Source: Sphagnum compactum
Lineage: Eukaryota > Bryophyta > Sphagnopsida > Sphagnales
Direction: 5' to 3'
Assembly (NCBI GenBank): GCA_965153455.1
Contig: OZ234493.1
Span: 13,444,213-13,508,212 of the forward strand
DNA length: 64,000 nt
Made by a program: the position numbers and the translations under genes. Under the pieces are notes generated by a model that worked only from the letters and a program-made list of their open reading frames with translations, did no database searches and was not told where the DNA came from. Shown here piece after piece: positions 39,819 to 52,422 of this stretch (its first letter is position 1; each line of letters starts with the position of its first letter).

Positions 39819-41250
39819 GAATTCTTCCTTTGAACTAGTAACTGGCAAAGTTACAAAAGGAAGGTGCTTTCACAGTTGCACAGAACTAGGCCTTAATTGT
39901 AGCAGTAAATGGACTGGGTTACTTTCTAAAATGTTAATTGTTGAGATTTCTCTGCAATCTCTTTTAGATATGATTTGAGTATATATTGTTTCCTTGCCAT
40001 TGTTTCCAAGCCTAATTACATCTGAGCACATTTCTCTGGAATTAAGAAAATAGATTACCAAGCATTCTGGGATTGGAAAAGATTGGGGACTTTTTTAGTA
40101 TTGGAGTTCTTTGTTTTCTCACCATCAGGTCTTTCATTTGAATTAAGAATGGAATGGGTGAGGATGGCAGTTTCTCTTAGGTAATGCAAATTCGTTTGCA
40201 AGTCTGTGTTGAAGAAGTTATGTGCATGGCTGTGGTAGCCAATAGATAATAGTGTCAGATGTTGACCATAGCTGCAAAGTCCATTACTATTATGCAAGTG
40301 TGCAAGTGCATGGTGGTGGTATAGATAAAAAAAGTACTGAGGTGTTATTGGGCTTTTTGGCTCAACTGGTCAATCCCAATGTTCTGTGGGTATCTGATTG
40401 TTTTTAATAACCAAATTTGGAACAGTATTTCTGTTTTCTTTTTTTTTTCCAAGTTTTTGTAGTGTAGCAATAGTGGCCCTAAACAGATTTTGACTTAAAT
40501 GGAGAGGCATTGGCACAGGACCATTAAAACAGTAGCCAGTAGACAGACCTGTGGTGACACATTGCCCCAAAAACAGGCTAAATTTGAGGACTCTGTTTTG
40601 AAACAAAAAAAGGAGGGGGAATTTTTGCCAGAAAATTGAATGTGTGTCACCTTTGAATGATTTTTTGCCCCCAAGAAAAATGACTGATTTGGAAATCAAA
40701 GAATCAGGTTCTGATTTATTTTTTAAAGATTTGCAATACCAAAGAACCTCTGGGTTCAGTTTTTTAAAAAGCCAAGAAGAGGAAGAAGAAGACTGCCAGA
40801 TTTCATGAAATAGACAACAAATGACTGACAGTTTTATTGAAGGTTCTTTGATCGGTTCTTAGAATTTTTGGGAACTTGCAGTTATTACATGTCAAAATCT
40901 GTCCTCAGATTTTTGAGAATCATGGTTATGTAGCAAGATTGGTTATTTGATCATATATGAACCATTGGTTATGAGCTCCCATTTCTGATACCCACCTAAC
41001 TAACACGGTCGGTAAATAAGCTTTGGGATATTGGGTGCTTGGTAAAACTATCTTGGCAGCTACAGGACTTGGCACAATTTGTTATTTTTACATGGGCCAT
41101 AGATCAATTTTTATAGATGCACTCTTGGACTGGTGGAAAATTTCAAGCATCAACTTGTATTAAAAATGTTTGATTTAGTTTCACAAGGAACAGAAACATA
41201 TCAAATGAAACTAAAATGATAAAGACTTAGCATTATCACTAAGCTTACAC
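39819..41250. other. MIPS 3' flank and intergenic DNA
   Basis: The first few hundred bases likely hold the MIPS 3' UTR; no clear AATAAA-type signal stands out. The rest is AT-rich. 40600-40870 repeats motifs such as AAAGAACC and GGTTCTTTGA, also seen near 52680-52920. Confidence 0.45.
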
Positions 41251-41379
41251 GGCCTTTTAGCATCAAAAGACAACAATGAAAACATCACACTTCTAAACGT
41301 AAACATTAAAGAAGGCCTTTTAGCATCAAAAGACAACAGTGAGTGAAAACATTACACTTCTAAACATAAACACTAACAA
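41251..41379 (+). repeat. 63-bp tandem duplication
   Basis: GGCCTTTTAGCATCAAAAGA starts at 41251 and 41314; the second unit has a small insertion. Lies 226 bp left of MITE copy 3. Confidence 0.85.
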
Positions 41380-41604
41380 ATACCAAGTCGGTAATTAAAG
41401 TCCAAAATATTTGTAAGAGACCTCATTAAATCAAGACTTTTTAATCCTTGATCACCAATGTCATCCTTCACATGTGGACTCTCTGCACAAGTTTCCTTTT
41501 GGGTGTTTCTTCTTCAGTGTGGTGATGGATTTTTGTGTAGAGAAGTTCCCTTTAAGACATGAGCTCTACTACCAAGAAGAAATGAATCCACCAACCAAAT
41601 CTTA

Positions 41605-41978
41605 GAGCATCTCCAGCGGTGCTCAGTATGGTACCCTGCAAAAATATTTTTCACATCCAACTTTAGTTATTTACTTTTTTACACCCCACCCATAAAACTG
41701 AAGCTGGGACAGCAAATAGGTTGGGGAGTACTAATAACGAACCACTTGGACCAATCATTATGATGGGCCAATAAGAAACACTGAGCAGCAGTCAGGTCCT
41801 ATTTATTACGCCCTTTTCTGCAAGTGCGCAACGTTGCTGCGCCTTTTACCCGCCACCACAAGCTGTGAAATTTTTGCTGAGCCAAAAGCATTGACCTGAG
41901 CTAAACCGGCATATTTTCACTTTTCTTCATCCAATTGTACTGTGCAGGATCACATACTGAACACTGCTGGAGATGCTC
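41605..41978 (-). mobile_element. Tourist-like (PIF/Harbinger) MITE, copy 3 (inverted)
   Basis: 374 bp, inverted relative to copies 1 and 2, flanked by TTA (41602-41604, 41979-41981). It has the best-preserved terminal repeats, GAGCATCTCCAGC at the left and GCTGGAGATGCTC at the right. Its middle is longer and partly unrelated to the other copies. Confidence 0.85.
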
Positions 41979-41981
41979 TTA

Positions 41982-44900
41982 TGGATTTGTTTACTGTAGT
42001 GTAGAAATCCTATTATCCCACCCCATAATTGAGATGCTCCACGCTTTGAAAGAAATAATGTTGACAAAATAAGTAACAGATCAACCTAATTATGATGGCA
42101 TGGGTGACGATTCCCAAACGTGGAATGCAAAGGTGAAGGATCACTCGTGCTAGCCATGGGATCAGAATAAGGCATTCCACACTAAAGGAGGACCCATTTA
42201 GAGCACGGTCGTCCACATTCCGGTTTGACGGGATGGACCACGACAAGATGTCAACCTCTAGGATGTCTCGAATTTGGGCATCCCTGGTAAAAATTAGGTT
42301 CAGATTGGATTTTTTGGTTTGAAAAATGGCAAAGGGCAATGAGGGACATTAGGGGATGACAAGGGGTATTGTGGGCAATGGGGGTGCCTAGGATGATAGG
42401 GAGGACGGCTGGGGCAACAAGGGCGCCGGGGGATGATGACATAGTGAAAGCACTAGGAAATATTTTAAAAGGTGCTGAAGCATTCCAAGCAACAATGCTT
42501 GCATCAAGAAAGACACAATGAAATACATAAGCGGATGTCAAAAAAAAGAAGGAGGAAAACTCTTTTAAAAACCCTCTTGGATCAATCAAACCAAATCAAA
42601 TTGGGACTTTAGGTGGGAGGATTCTTGTTGTTTGGTTAATGGGGTTTTGCGTCCATGCATGATTTGATCTTAGTTTAATTGTTGATGTTTCTACCTTGTA
42701 ACAGTTTGAAGTAGATTCTTGTTGTGATCTCGCCTGCTCAGGTTGGTGGGAAGATCAAAGGCAATTAGGGGTAGATGTTAAGGTTATTAATGAATAAGGT
42801 TTGAGAAGGAAAATGTTGGTGTTGAAAAGTCATAATTGGTGTAATGAAAAGGTACAAAAGAAAGTTAAGGTTCACTAGGATGGGAAGAATGTTTGCAAAG
42901 GTGGTGCGTGCCCAAGTGTCGATCATATTTAGATTGTGGGTTATAGCTTAGGAAAAGATTCAAGTAATCACTTTGAGGAGATGGACATTTGAATGTTAGA
43001 TGCATTAGCAATGTTGAACTCCTATCTAGCATGCTTAAATAGGGGGACTCATGTTAACCCTGTCAAATCATTGAAGGGTGAGGTTTTTCATGCTAGGTTC
43101 TTTTGGAATTAAAGTGGATCCTTAATCAAGGAATGAAAAATAATTCCAACTTTGGCAACGCAAGTGGTTCATGTTGAAGCTAGATACATGAAAAATTTGC
43201 ATCATCACAAGCTTTGTAAGGTCTAAGTTCATTATGAAAAAATAAGGATTTGCAACTAGGTTTTAATTGCAATTTTGAGTTACAATGATCATTTGCAACT
43301 TAATTCATTTTACAATTTGAATGCTATCGAATGAGTTGTTAAAGTTACAACAACACATTTCACTATAAATGAAACTATATACATATGCAACTCATGCAAC
43401 TATGTTGCAATTAGATCATTACAACTATTGTGTCATTATAATATAAATATTATGCCAACATTGCAACTATTGTGTCATTATATTATAACTATTATGCTAA
43501 CATTGCAACTACTATGTCATCATGTTGCAACCATTATGCAATTACATAAACAACAATGTGTTGACGTGAAAATGATGTGTTGATAAATCATCAATGAACC
43601 TATAACAATTTAAATTTATTTCAATATCTTTATTAATTTAATTTAAATCATTCAACTTAGGGCTGATAAAATGTTGACACATGGTATTTAAATCAATAAA
43701 TAGGTAAGCATAAGATAAATAAACATTACAATTTACATTTCTTAAGTTAAGTAGAGAAGTAATTAAACCTAGATAGATCGGTAAGTAGGCTTAAGCCAAG
43801 TAGGTAGGTCATTTGTCCTATTTTATTATGGGTTTAACCTTTAAAGCCAAACCTTCTTTTATTGGTTTATTTCAAATGTCACTTTTTTTAAATATTTTTA
43901 ATGCATTTAATTATATATTTTACAAACTTGAAAGTTGAATAATGGGATTAAAACAATATGGGATTAAAAATTTAATTGCATACTAGTCACAATTCAATTG
44001 CAATTACTCCAAGACAGGCTAATGAATGAACATTTAAGCTTTCAAAGAACTTAGATCCTAAAACATTCTCCCTTTGCATGTTAAGTGCCAAAGGTGTTTT
44101 TAAACCTTGACTTAGCACGCCCATAGCCATTTAAATTGCTCAAAAAGGACACAAAATGAATAAGATATGGTTGTCAAATGTAAGCAACATCAATGATTGG
44201 TCACTGGCTTAATTCACACTATAATATTCAATACATTCATCTTCTTCATAATTATCATGTGTTGTTGTTTTACCTATGGAGCTCAAATGGTTCATGTAGA
44301 TTTTAACTTGGCACACCCATAACATATTAAATTGCTAAAAACAGACAAAAAACAAGAAATATATGAAATTAAAAAATAAAATGTCATTTATTCATAAATA
44401 CACTATGTGATTTCAACATCTTTTGTGTTTCTTTTATGTTGTTATTTTTTCTTTAAAATTGAAACATATAATGTAAAACTTAAACCTTAACGTTCCCATG
44501 ATGTTTTACATCACACAAAAATAAACAAGAAGTAATAAAAATCCAAAATTATTTAGTCACTGGCCAATGATTGGTGATGGGTGATTTTACCTTAACATAG
44601 TCTATCTACTAGATATTATAGTTCATAATAGTTAATAAATAATTATATTAGCTATTAATATGGAATCTAGATATTAATGTATTATTTATACTAATAATCA
44701 ATATTATTATTGTTGTAACTAGTAGTTGGGTAGTTGCACAAAGATCCAATATAGTAGTTTTAAAATAATTGCATAGAAATTGTTAATGAATGCTTTAGTT
44801 ATTCTAATTGTAATATAATTGTCATATGTAATTTTTGTGCAATTTACTAACAAAATCAAACAATGGTTGAACAAACTTATATGTATGGTGTGTACATTCA

Positions 44901-45451
44901 TCTATATATAATCTAAGGACTAATATGCGACTACAAAAGAATTCCAAAAATTTATATCGTGACATTTTATTCTGTAATTCCCTATACTTCTATGGAACAA
45001 TTGTAGTGTAATTATAAATTGGTTGTTTCAAAGCTCTAGTTACATGATAATGAAGTTTTTGCATACATGATTTTTCATAATGGTTGCTTCTAGTTATGTT
45101 CACACCATGGATCACTATGTTGAATAAAATAGTGAATCCAAGTAGTGTTCTACTTATTTTATGTGGGGAGGGTTTTTTCTGCCTAAAAATTAACAATATT
45201 ATGATTACAATCATAATTCTAACCATGACACCATTCAAAACCTAGTGGGAGGCTTGCATATTCCAATAATGGGTTATAATGTGGTGCCTAATGTGTTAAA
45301 TCACAAGAAGGAATTTAGGAAGGGGAGGCACCTTGGGGGACTATGGATATTAAATTAATATCCTTAAAACTATGGCTGTCAATAATAGGGATTGGTGCAA
45401 CCACTTAAGTTTAGTGGAATTTTGATATAACTTAATTAAACATTCAATGAT
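41982..45451. other. Gene-free stretch between MITE copy 3 and the gypsy relic
   Basis: AT-rich, with a TTGCAAC-rich area (43260-43560, tandem 42-bp units) and TAGGTAGG runs near 43780. 42000-42600 is GC-richer and has 108-112-codon minus-strand frames without recognisable motifs. Confidence 0.5.
43422..43547 (+). repeat. Three 42-bp tandem units
   Basis: CAACTATTGTGTCATTATA-type units start at 43422, 43464 and 43506. The surrounding 300 bases are also unusually rich in TTGCAAC. Confidence 0.75.
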
Positions 45452-46140
45452 TAAAATGAATCCCTTTCAGTTGGCATTAAAATTTGAAGCAAAAGCAACC
45501 CATGGGCTTAGCCATCCCAAGGTAGAATAGTTTGTCTTGAAGAAAACAAATATGTTGAAAAGATGGTTAAGAAGCATAAAGAGTTGATGCACAAGCCAAA
45601 AATCCTTTTGGAAAAAACTCAATCAACATATGAGAAATAGGCCAATAGATTTTGAAAACACATTAAATTTGAGGTTGGTGAATTCATGTGAATGAATGTT
45701 CATGACTTTAAGATGTTTGAAACTTTGGTAAGTTGGTTCATATTGAAGTATGTCTAGGTCCCTATAAGGTATTCTATAAACTTCACTTAGATGTATACAC
45801 ATTTTTGCCAACAACTTTTGTGGTGCATCCAACCTTCAATGTGTTTAAATTAAAACTATTTAACGAAGATAAGAGGAGGCCATATAGGAAGCAAGCCTAC
45901 CGCCCATGTTTTGGTCTTATGAACATAGGCTCACAACCTCACATTTGAAATTGAATGCATCTTTGGTGTAAAATAAACTAAGTGGTTGCGCAAATAATAT
46001 TTGGTGAAATGGAAAGGATGCCACCGAAAGGAGGCAACATGGGTGAAACCTTTGCACTTAGACCATTGCCAAAAATGGTGGCAAAATTTGTATTGGAAAG
46101 AAGGCATGAACTAAGGCAAAAATGTTTGCATAAAAAATAA
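45452..46140 (+). pseudogene. Ty3/gypsy chromovirus integrase C-terminus and chromodomain, degraded
   Basis: Across shifting frames with several stops, the + strand keeps the family order. An integrase-tail segment (NPFQLAL) comes first, then a Lys-rich stretch (KHKELMHKPKILLEK). The GPY/F-like LGPYKVFYKLHLDVYT and VHPTFNVFKLKLF follow, and last a chromodomain-like YLVKWKGCHRKEATWVKP. These mark the 3' end of a chromodomain-bearing LTR retrotransposon polyprotein. Reverse transcriptase, RNase H and gag were not found upstream. The copy is clearly inactive. Confidence 0.8.
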
Positions 46141-46647
46141 AAGCTTGTGAGAGGTCCCCAATTTAAGTAAATGTTGATAGGAATGATTAGCTTTAAAAGT
46201 GAAGGTGAAAGCTTTGAAACCTTGAAGTTTAATGCTTGAAACATAGGCACACAAGTCCACATGGGAAAAATGAGTTGAAATGCCAAGTTGTATGAGAAGT
46301 TAATCCATGGAAGGATGAAATGCATGGTGAAAGGAGATGATGACAACCAATGGAATGGACCTTGAAAATTGAATTTTAACCACAAAAAAAAGTTTGATCA
46401 AGTGAAATCAAGATAATAATGCATGTGAATTAAATGGCATGATTATATTGAGAAATGTGGTTTCCAATGCATGGAGTTGTGACCCATGTCCTTAAAGGTA
46501 AAATGGGTCTAAATTGTAAAAATGTGGTTTAAAATTATATATTCACTTGTTTTGCACTGTTCATTCGATGTGATGGTTGAGGTCATCCAATATGGAACTT
46601 GGACACATATTTAAGAGGAAATGTCAACTTAAAAGGTTGAGGAGCCC

Positions 46648-46740
46648 AAGGGGGGAATGTGTGTGTGAAAAATTTAATGACAACACAAACAAGTACATAA
46701 GATTCCTAAATTCCTATTGTGTTGGAACCAAAAATGGAAC
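46648..46740 (+). mobile_element. Possible polypurine tract and start of the 3' LTR of the gypsy relic
   Basis: AAGGGGGGAA is followed directly by TGTGTGTG, about 500 bases after the chromodomain remnant. This is the arrangement expected where a plant LTR begins. The LTR's far end and its 5' partner were not identified. Confidence 0.4.
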
Positions 46741-47574
46741 AACATGAATATAATCAAAGTTAGGGAAAACCTCTTCCCAAAGTGACTTGTGGTTAGATTG
46801 AGACAAATAGGGGCAAATGTTAAAAACATCAATGAAGACATTGACCTTTTTAATGGGGGTGAGTGGCATGCCCTTCCATGTTAGTTCATTTGGGCTTTCA
46901 CGGGGTGAGACTCACATTAGGACCACCATGGTGGGCATTTTTTTTTTTCAAGATCCATTAGTTGCCATACTAGTTTCTTTTCTGATGAGAATGGTGTTCA
47001 TTTTGTGATAATCAAAATTTTATGGACTAATTTTTAAACTACATATGACCTTTTTTTATGGAATTAAGGTCATGGTATTTTCCAATGATCGCATATTTGG
47101 CTATGGTATTTTCAAGAAGGTAGCGAAATTGGTTTTAGGTGTTTGAAAATAGTGGTAGATTTGTTCTACTAAATTTGCGGCCACGTCTACATTTTGAAAC
47201 AAGTGAGAGACACACACATAAACTAAATCTAAAAACATAGACACATAAACATCTCATCTAGTGGAATTGAACCTCGACCTTGAAAGGTCTTGCCCATGTA
47301 GTAGAGGAGTCATGCACCCACATAAACATTCAACAAAAAAATCCCAACTTTCAAACATCCAACCCAACACCCACACAATTTAGAAAGTGGATAATTTTCA
47401 TACCTAGAACTGCAACTTTCACCTACATCCACAAAGTGCATACAAGAATCATACTTGGATTTCTGGAAAAACATGTACAAATACTTCCAAAGAAACCTTT
47501 GCCCTCTCAACTTACAAGATGCAAGTGGTAGTTGAAAAGAAAAAAACCTAACAATTTGCGTGGTATCTAATGCA

Positions 47575-49859
47575 AACTTCTTTCCATTCTGCAATGGCTG
47601 CATCATACAGAAAATTACTAACATTGTAGAAATTCTAAGTGAACATGCACACACACAAGTCGAGATGTGTGGTTAGTTTGTTCGCAATTTACTTTTCATG
47701 AAAGCTAAGTTGTTGAAAGTCCTTTCATCCTTAACTAAACCCAAAACTTGCACCATAATTATTTCAACAACCTTTACGTACTCACTTAGTTTCAAAACCA
47801 AAACTGGAGAAGATTGGATCTCCAACCACATTTGAGTGACCGGGTTCACATTTGATGGCTCTTACATCATTGTCTCAACATTATGACTCATGGTGAGTTT
47901 GAAATAAGAAGCTTGCACATCAAGCTGTCATGAATCCAAAAGCCCGACAACTACAACACCACCCTTGATTTTCTTGTCAACAAAAAAGGCAAACTTGATC
48001 TTATCCAAATGTGGGAGGACATTCCTAGTAACATTTTATTCACACAACCAATACTGTGGGTACACAATGCCAAGGGTCGACATGACTTCCGCATAAGGGA
48101 ATCTACGAAACAACTCAACACACAATGATGTGGTAGCTTCTAAACATGCAACCTTCATTAATCCAATCATGGCAAACTGGTCACTCATATTCACATGAAC
48201 ATAAGCACCACTAGAACCTGCACGATGATGGAGTTCGTAGTTGTGGCCAACACTATTGAATGCCAAGTATGGCAGCAAGTATAGATCAACATTAGATTCA
48301 TGTGAAACCTAGGGGAGGGGCAATAACTCATTACAATGTTCACAAACAACAATGAATTCCTTGAAAGTAGAATCGTCATACTTACAAAAAAGATCAACAT
48401 AAAGTTGGTGTAGTTCGGCCTCTACTGATTTCATGGTGTCAATGAATTCACAAATAAAAACATCTTGTCTTTGAGCATATTTAATTAGTGTATGCACCAT
48501 TTCCAACATTGGAAGGATGCATGGCATACCGAAAACCAACTCCAAATTAGACAATAGATCCAAATTTTCATGAGTAGGCTTGCTATTTGGTGCATTTGTG
48601 TGCATCTTCACAACAAGTGATTTGTACTCTCCTGACATATGTTTTAGAGGGCTCAACATTGATATACAACAGGTTCTTATATTTTGTAGCAATTTCAAGC
48701 ACTTTGTTTTCAATGTCTTTGCAAGGTTCACAAATTCCAACACCTTCTTTGGATTGTGTGAAAAAAGGCATACAAGGACTATAACATACCTTCAATGTGC
48801 ATAACCAAGGATAACTTGCTCAAAACCAAGATAGCTAGATTGGTTTGATGTGCCACACAATGCACACCAATGAAAAATGGGGCAATCTGCTCCTTTGTTT
48901 GAGTAATCACCTAGACCAAATGCCTTAAAAGATTGAATCATCGTCACATCCAAGGTAGATCCACTTGGAAGCCATGTCAGAATTTGTAAGGCCCCCGTAT
49001 TTGCCCATCACATCCAAAATCACACCTTTAATGTTGTTTGAAGTTGCACCCACCTCAACCTTTTCAAGGGTCAATAAAACAAGAACACATTTCTAACTCT
49101 ACATCACATACCCATGGATATTAATCCATTATTGTGCATCAATAGTGGTCACTTCATCTACAGTGGCAGCAACAAAATTAACTTTTGAGATCATTAGTGG
49201 GGTGTTTTTGACCTTCAACAACAAAAACAACTCCTTCAACAACTCATATTCCAATATTGGTCTCCCATGTAGGAGAATATGCAAGACTGTAACAAACTAT
49301 ATGAATTTCTTCTAAACACCCAAGTGAATCCTTGACTGCACTAAGGTCATGACAAACTTCGAGTTCTGCACAAAATAAGTCCTCTCATTCTTGGCATGTG
49401 CAGCATCCTTGTAATAGAAGTATTCTTCGATAACTATGCCAAAACTAGGTACTGTTGCCTTATGACGCTTGGCATGTTTTTGAAGTTTGTCAAACTTGGG
49501 AGTTACAACTTTGGCTTTCCTTCAATATTGTTGCAAATTTTACATCGGACCTGTGCAACCAAACCATCTTCTCTAACAACTGTTTTAGCCCATGGAAAAC
49601 GACACGCCCATGTATCTTGAAACACACTAGTCTTCTCATAAAACCTTCGTAGTTTCTTTTCAAGAGGCTCAACAAACTCAATAGGTTCCTTTCCATTTGT
49701 TCTATTTTTAGGATTGCTACTTGAACTAGGGCTTATAGTACTACTAGAAGTTGCTTGTACATTAGATGCAACATGGGGCAACGAATATGAAGTTGCACCT
49801 GGTTCACCACTAAAAAATAACTTAAACTTAAAATTCTTCAACACTTGGAGGGGAGCCAT
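47575..49859 (-). pseudogene. hAT-like transposase pseudogene (zinc-finger, ZNF862/KIAA1586-like type)
   Basis: Minus strand, starting at MAPLQVLKNFKFKLFF (49859). A zinc-finger-like region follows: WACRFPWAKTVV, CKIC, then LQKHAKRHKA, giving a CxxC...HxxxxH pattern. A middle block has SMLSPLKHMSGEYKSLVVKMH, LPMLEMVHTLIKYAQRQDVF and a His/Cys-containing tail. The C-terminal block GLVKDERTFNNLAFMKSKLR (near 47670-47730) corresponds to the hAT dimerisation region. Stops and frameshifts split the gene into at least five pieces. This class is related to hAT transposases; terminal repeats and the 8-bp duplication were not found. Not functional. Confidence 0.75.
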
Positions 49860-52021
49860 GGCTTTAGGAAACCTTAGAATGATTGTAGAATATAAATGTA
49901 ACACATAGAAACACAAAGAATAAAACAAAATGACAAGGATGAGAAGAAGGAAGAGAGCTTGATCATGTGTTGTGCATTTTGATTTAAGCACTTGCATTGC
50001 AGCTTGCAATCATTCTGCGCACACCTCCAACTTGTAGCAAACATAATATTGAATAGATTGGCGGCACTTTTGCCTGTTGTGCGTTCCCATTATGTTCAAG
50101 GTGCACCACTATGAACACAACGACAATTATTTTGGCCTTAAACCAACGTCGCCAACAAGAGAAAAAAATCTACACACAAAACATGGTTTAAAAAGATTTT
50201 GCATTAAACCCCTACCGACAAAGAACAAAGAGCCTCGAATACTTGGGGGTTTTGACCAAGAGTAATGTAGCTGGTGAACAACCCCATCCAACGATGGGGA
50301 TTGGACTTGGCATTCTCAATTTTATTCAATGATGGGGATTAATGATCTAAATCCTATTTTACGGCAGGTGTATGGCGAATGAAAGTTTATTGAACAACAT
50401 GGTTGGCGAGTTAAAATTTATTCAATGGCGAGATTGACAATTAGAGATTTATGGGGCAACATGATTGGCTTACCCAACGATGAAGATGTAACTATAGAGG
50501 CGATGTGCCCTAAAACTATATGTGCTAATGGCGATGGTAGAAAGTAATGGCTCGCTTTCTGTAGGTAATGAAAGGTGATCATGGAAGTACACATGCTAAC
50601 AACAACGGGCAAGAAGGGGACTTTTAGGTGATTTTATTTGAAATAAACTCAAAATAAACAAAGGCCATATCGCAAGACCTTTTTAGTAGTCGCATTTTGG
50701 CAACAAATCGCCAAAAATAAAAACATTGATGGTGGGGCACCATGGCAACACAAGAGTTTAAGTTAATGAATTGGGTTTTGAATCCCCGATTTGCCTTGTG
50801 GGATTGAGTTGTGGGGTTTAGGATCATGACAAGTGGGGTCTTGTCCCATAACAAACATTGGCTTGTTCACTTGGGGCAACCTTGGGTTGTCCAAGGGCAA
50901 CACTTTGGTGTCACCCCAGTAAACCGTTAGGGGCAACTTGGTGTTGTCTCAGGATGGCACTTTCGTGTCACCCCGCATTTCCCTTTTGGACAACTTGTGT
51001 TCTCATGCGGAAGGCACTTATTGTGGTTGGGCTGCAAGACATGGTAGGGCTGTGGGTTCAAGGGCCCTTAACCTTCGAGAAATCTGCAATTGGACTAAAC
51101 TTTAGCCTTGTCTTAGTGAGTCAAGATTTAGGATGTGTGAAATCTGGATGGGTCCAGGTGAACTTTGAGCTAACCCGTGTGTGCGCGTGGCTTGCATAGG
51201 TAGCTAGGAGTTAGGAGTGCACTTTGGAGCTTGGTGATGTGAGAGTGCAAGGACAAGCAAAAGGGTGTGTCCACAAGTCCTTGGCCCCCAATTTCAGGAG
51301 CACCCTTGACCAAGGAGGGCCTTATACCTGGTGTAAAGCCACAACTAAAATTTCAAAGACATAAAGGCGGTGAATAAGAGGAAGGGCATCTTCTGGTTCG
51401 TAGTAAAGTGCCTTCCGTGTTGAGAAGAAGAAGCAAGTTATTAGCTTGAAATTCTCTGTGTTGGGTCTGCTTGGAGGGAAGAGATGTGCCTAATACCCAC
51501 CTTTTGCAGACATTACATTTTTGAAAAGACCCATCCTAGTTCTTTTCTCTCGTGATACCCAGAAAGTGCCCGTCAAGTATCCTGGGATTTCTTTTATTTA
51601 AGAAAAAAGCCAGTGCTTTTTTCACCATGTAAAGCTCTTCAGGGGGCAGGCTTCACCAGATTTTTTTGGGCTTGCACTTGGGCTCCACCTTGCTCCATCT
51701 GGCATGATTTTGTATTTTGAATGTCATGAAGGGCAGAGCCATTTAATGAGAAGCCCACTGGTTTTACTTCTGAGATTAGGGTTCACTCTGCACTGCCAAC
51801 ATCTGACCCTATTTTGACTTGAAAAAACACCAGGATGGACAGGACAGGACACGACAGGACAGGACGAGGGAACCCTCCTTCATGGTATGTGCATGGAGTG
51901 TAGGGTGTTTTTCTGCATGGTATTGAGTTGAGACATGATTCAAACCCTGTGGCAGAACCATGCGGGTGCTGCACAGGGCGCCAAACTGACATCCGCAAAG
52001 CTCACAGGGGGTGTTTAGCAT
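49860..52021. other. Gene-free stretch between the hAT pseudogene and the Mutator-type MITE
   Basis: 50860-50990 has two rough copies of a GGGGCAAC-TTGG-GTTGTC / CACTTTGGTGTCACCCC unit. 51836-51870 is a degenerate GACAG run. The composition is GC-richer than most intergenic DNA here. May include LTR-type sequence, but no paired ends were seen. Confidence 0.4.
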
Positions 52022-52030
52022 CCTGCCAAC

Positions 52031-52413
52031 GGCCACAGTGAACCAGCACCCACCAGTGCACCATGAAGGATGAATGGTAAGTGGTCAGGAAACAGTTTCT
52101 GTTCGGTTCCAGTTCCCTAGCTAACCATGGTGGTTAGCTCAGCTACTTTTTTGTTTTTCCTACCTCCATATAACAACCCACAAGCAGGTTGTTAGTAGGT
52201 AGGTAGTAAAAAAACCCTTAGCTATGTATAAACCATCTGCTTACCTAAAAGTTGCCTATTTTCCTACCTATCTGCCTACATTTGAGATCTATTTCCTACA
52301 GCACTGGTTACCAAGATGAAACCAAATATTAACTCAGTTGAGGTTCATCCACAACTGAATCATAACAGACATCCAGTGGATGGTGCGTTGGTGGGTGCTG
52401 GTTCACTGTGGCC
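52031..52413. mobile_element. Probable Mutator-type (or hAT) MITE
   Basis: 383 bp with terminal inverted repeats of about 33 bases beginning GGCCACAGTGAACCAGCACC. The flanks are CCTGCCAAC (52022-52030) and CCTGCAAAC (52414-52422), a 9-base duplication with one mismatch, as expected for Mutator-like elements. The interior has a palindrome (AGCTAACCATGGTGGTTAGCT region, 52121) and TAGGTAGG runs, and no coding capacity. Confidence 0.75.
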
Positions 52414-52422
52414 CCTGCAAAC

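Noticed and set aside
42251-42589. 112-codon minus-strand frame
   Set aside because: No family motif, no neighbouring exon, and frequent stops in the surrounding sequence.
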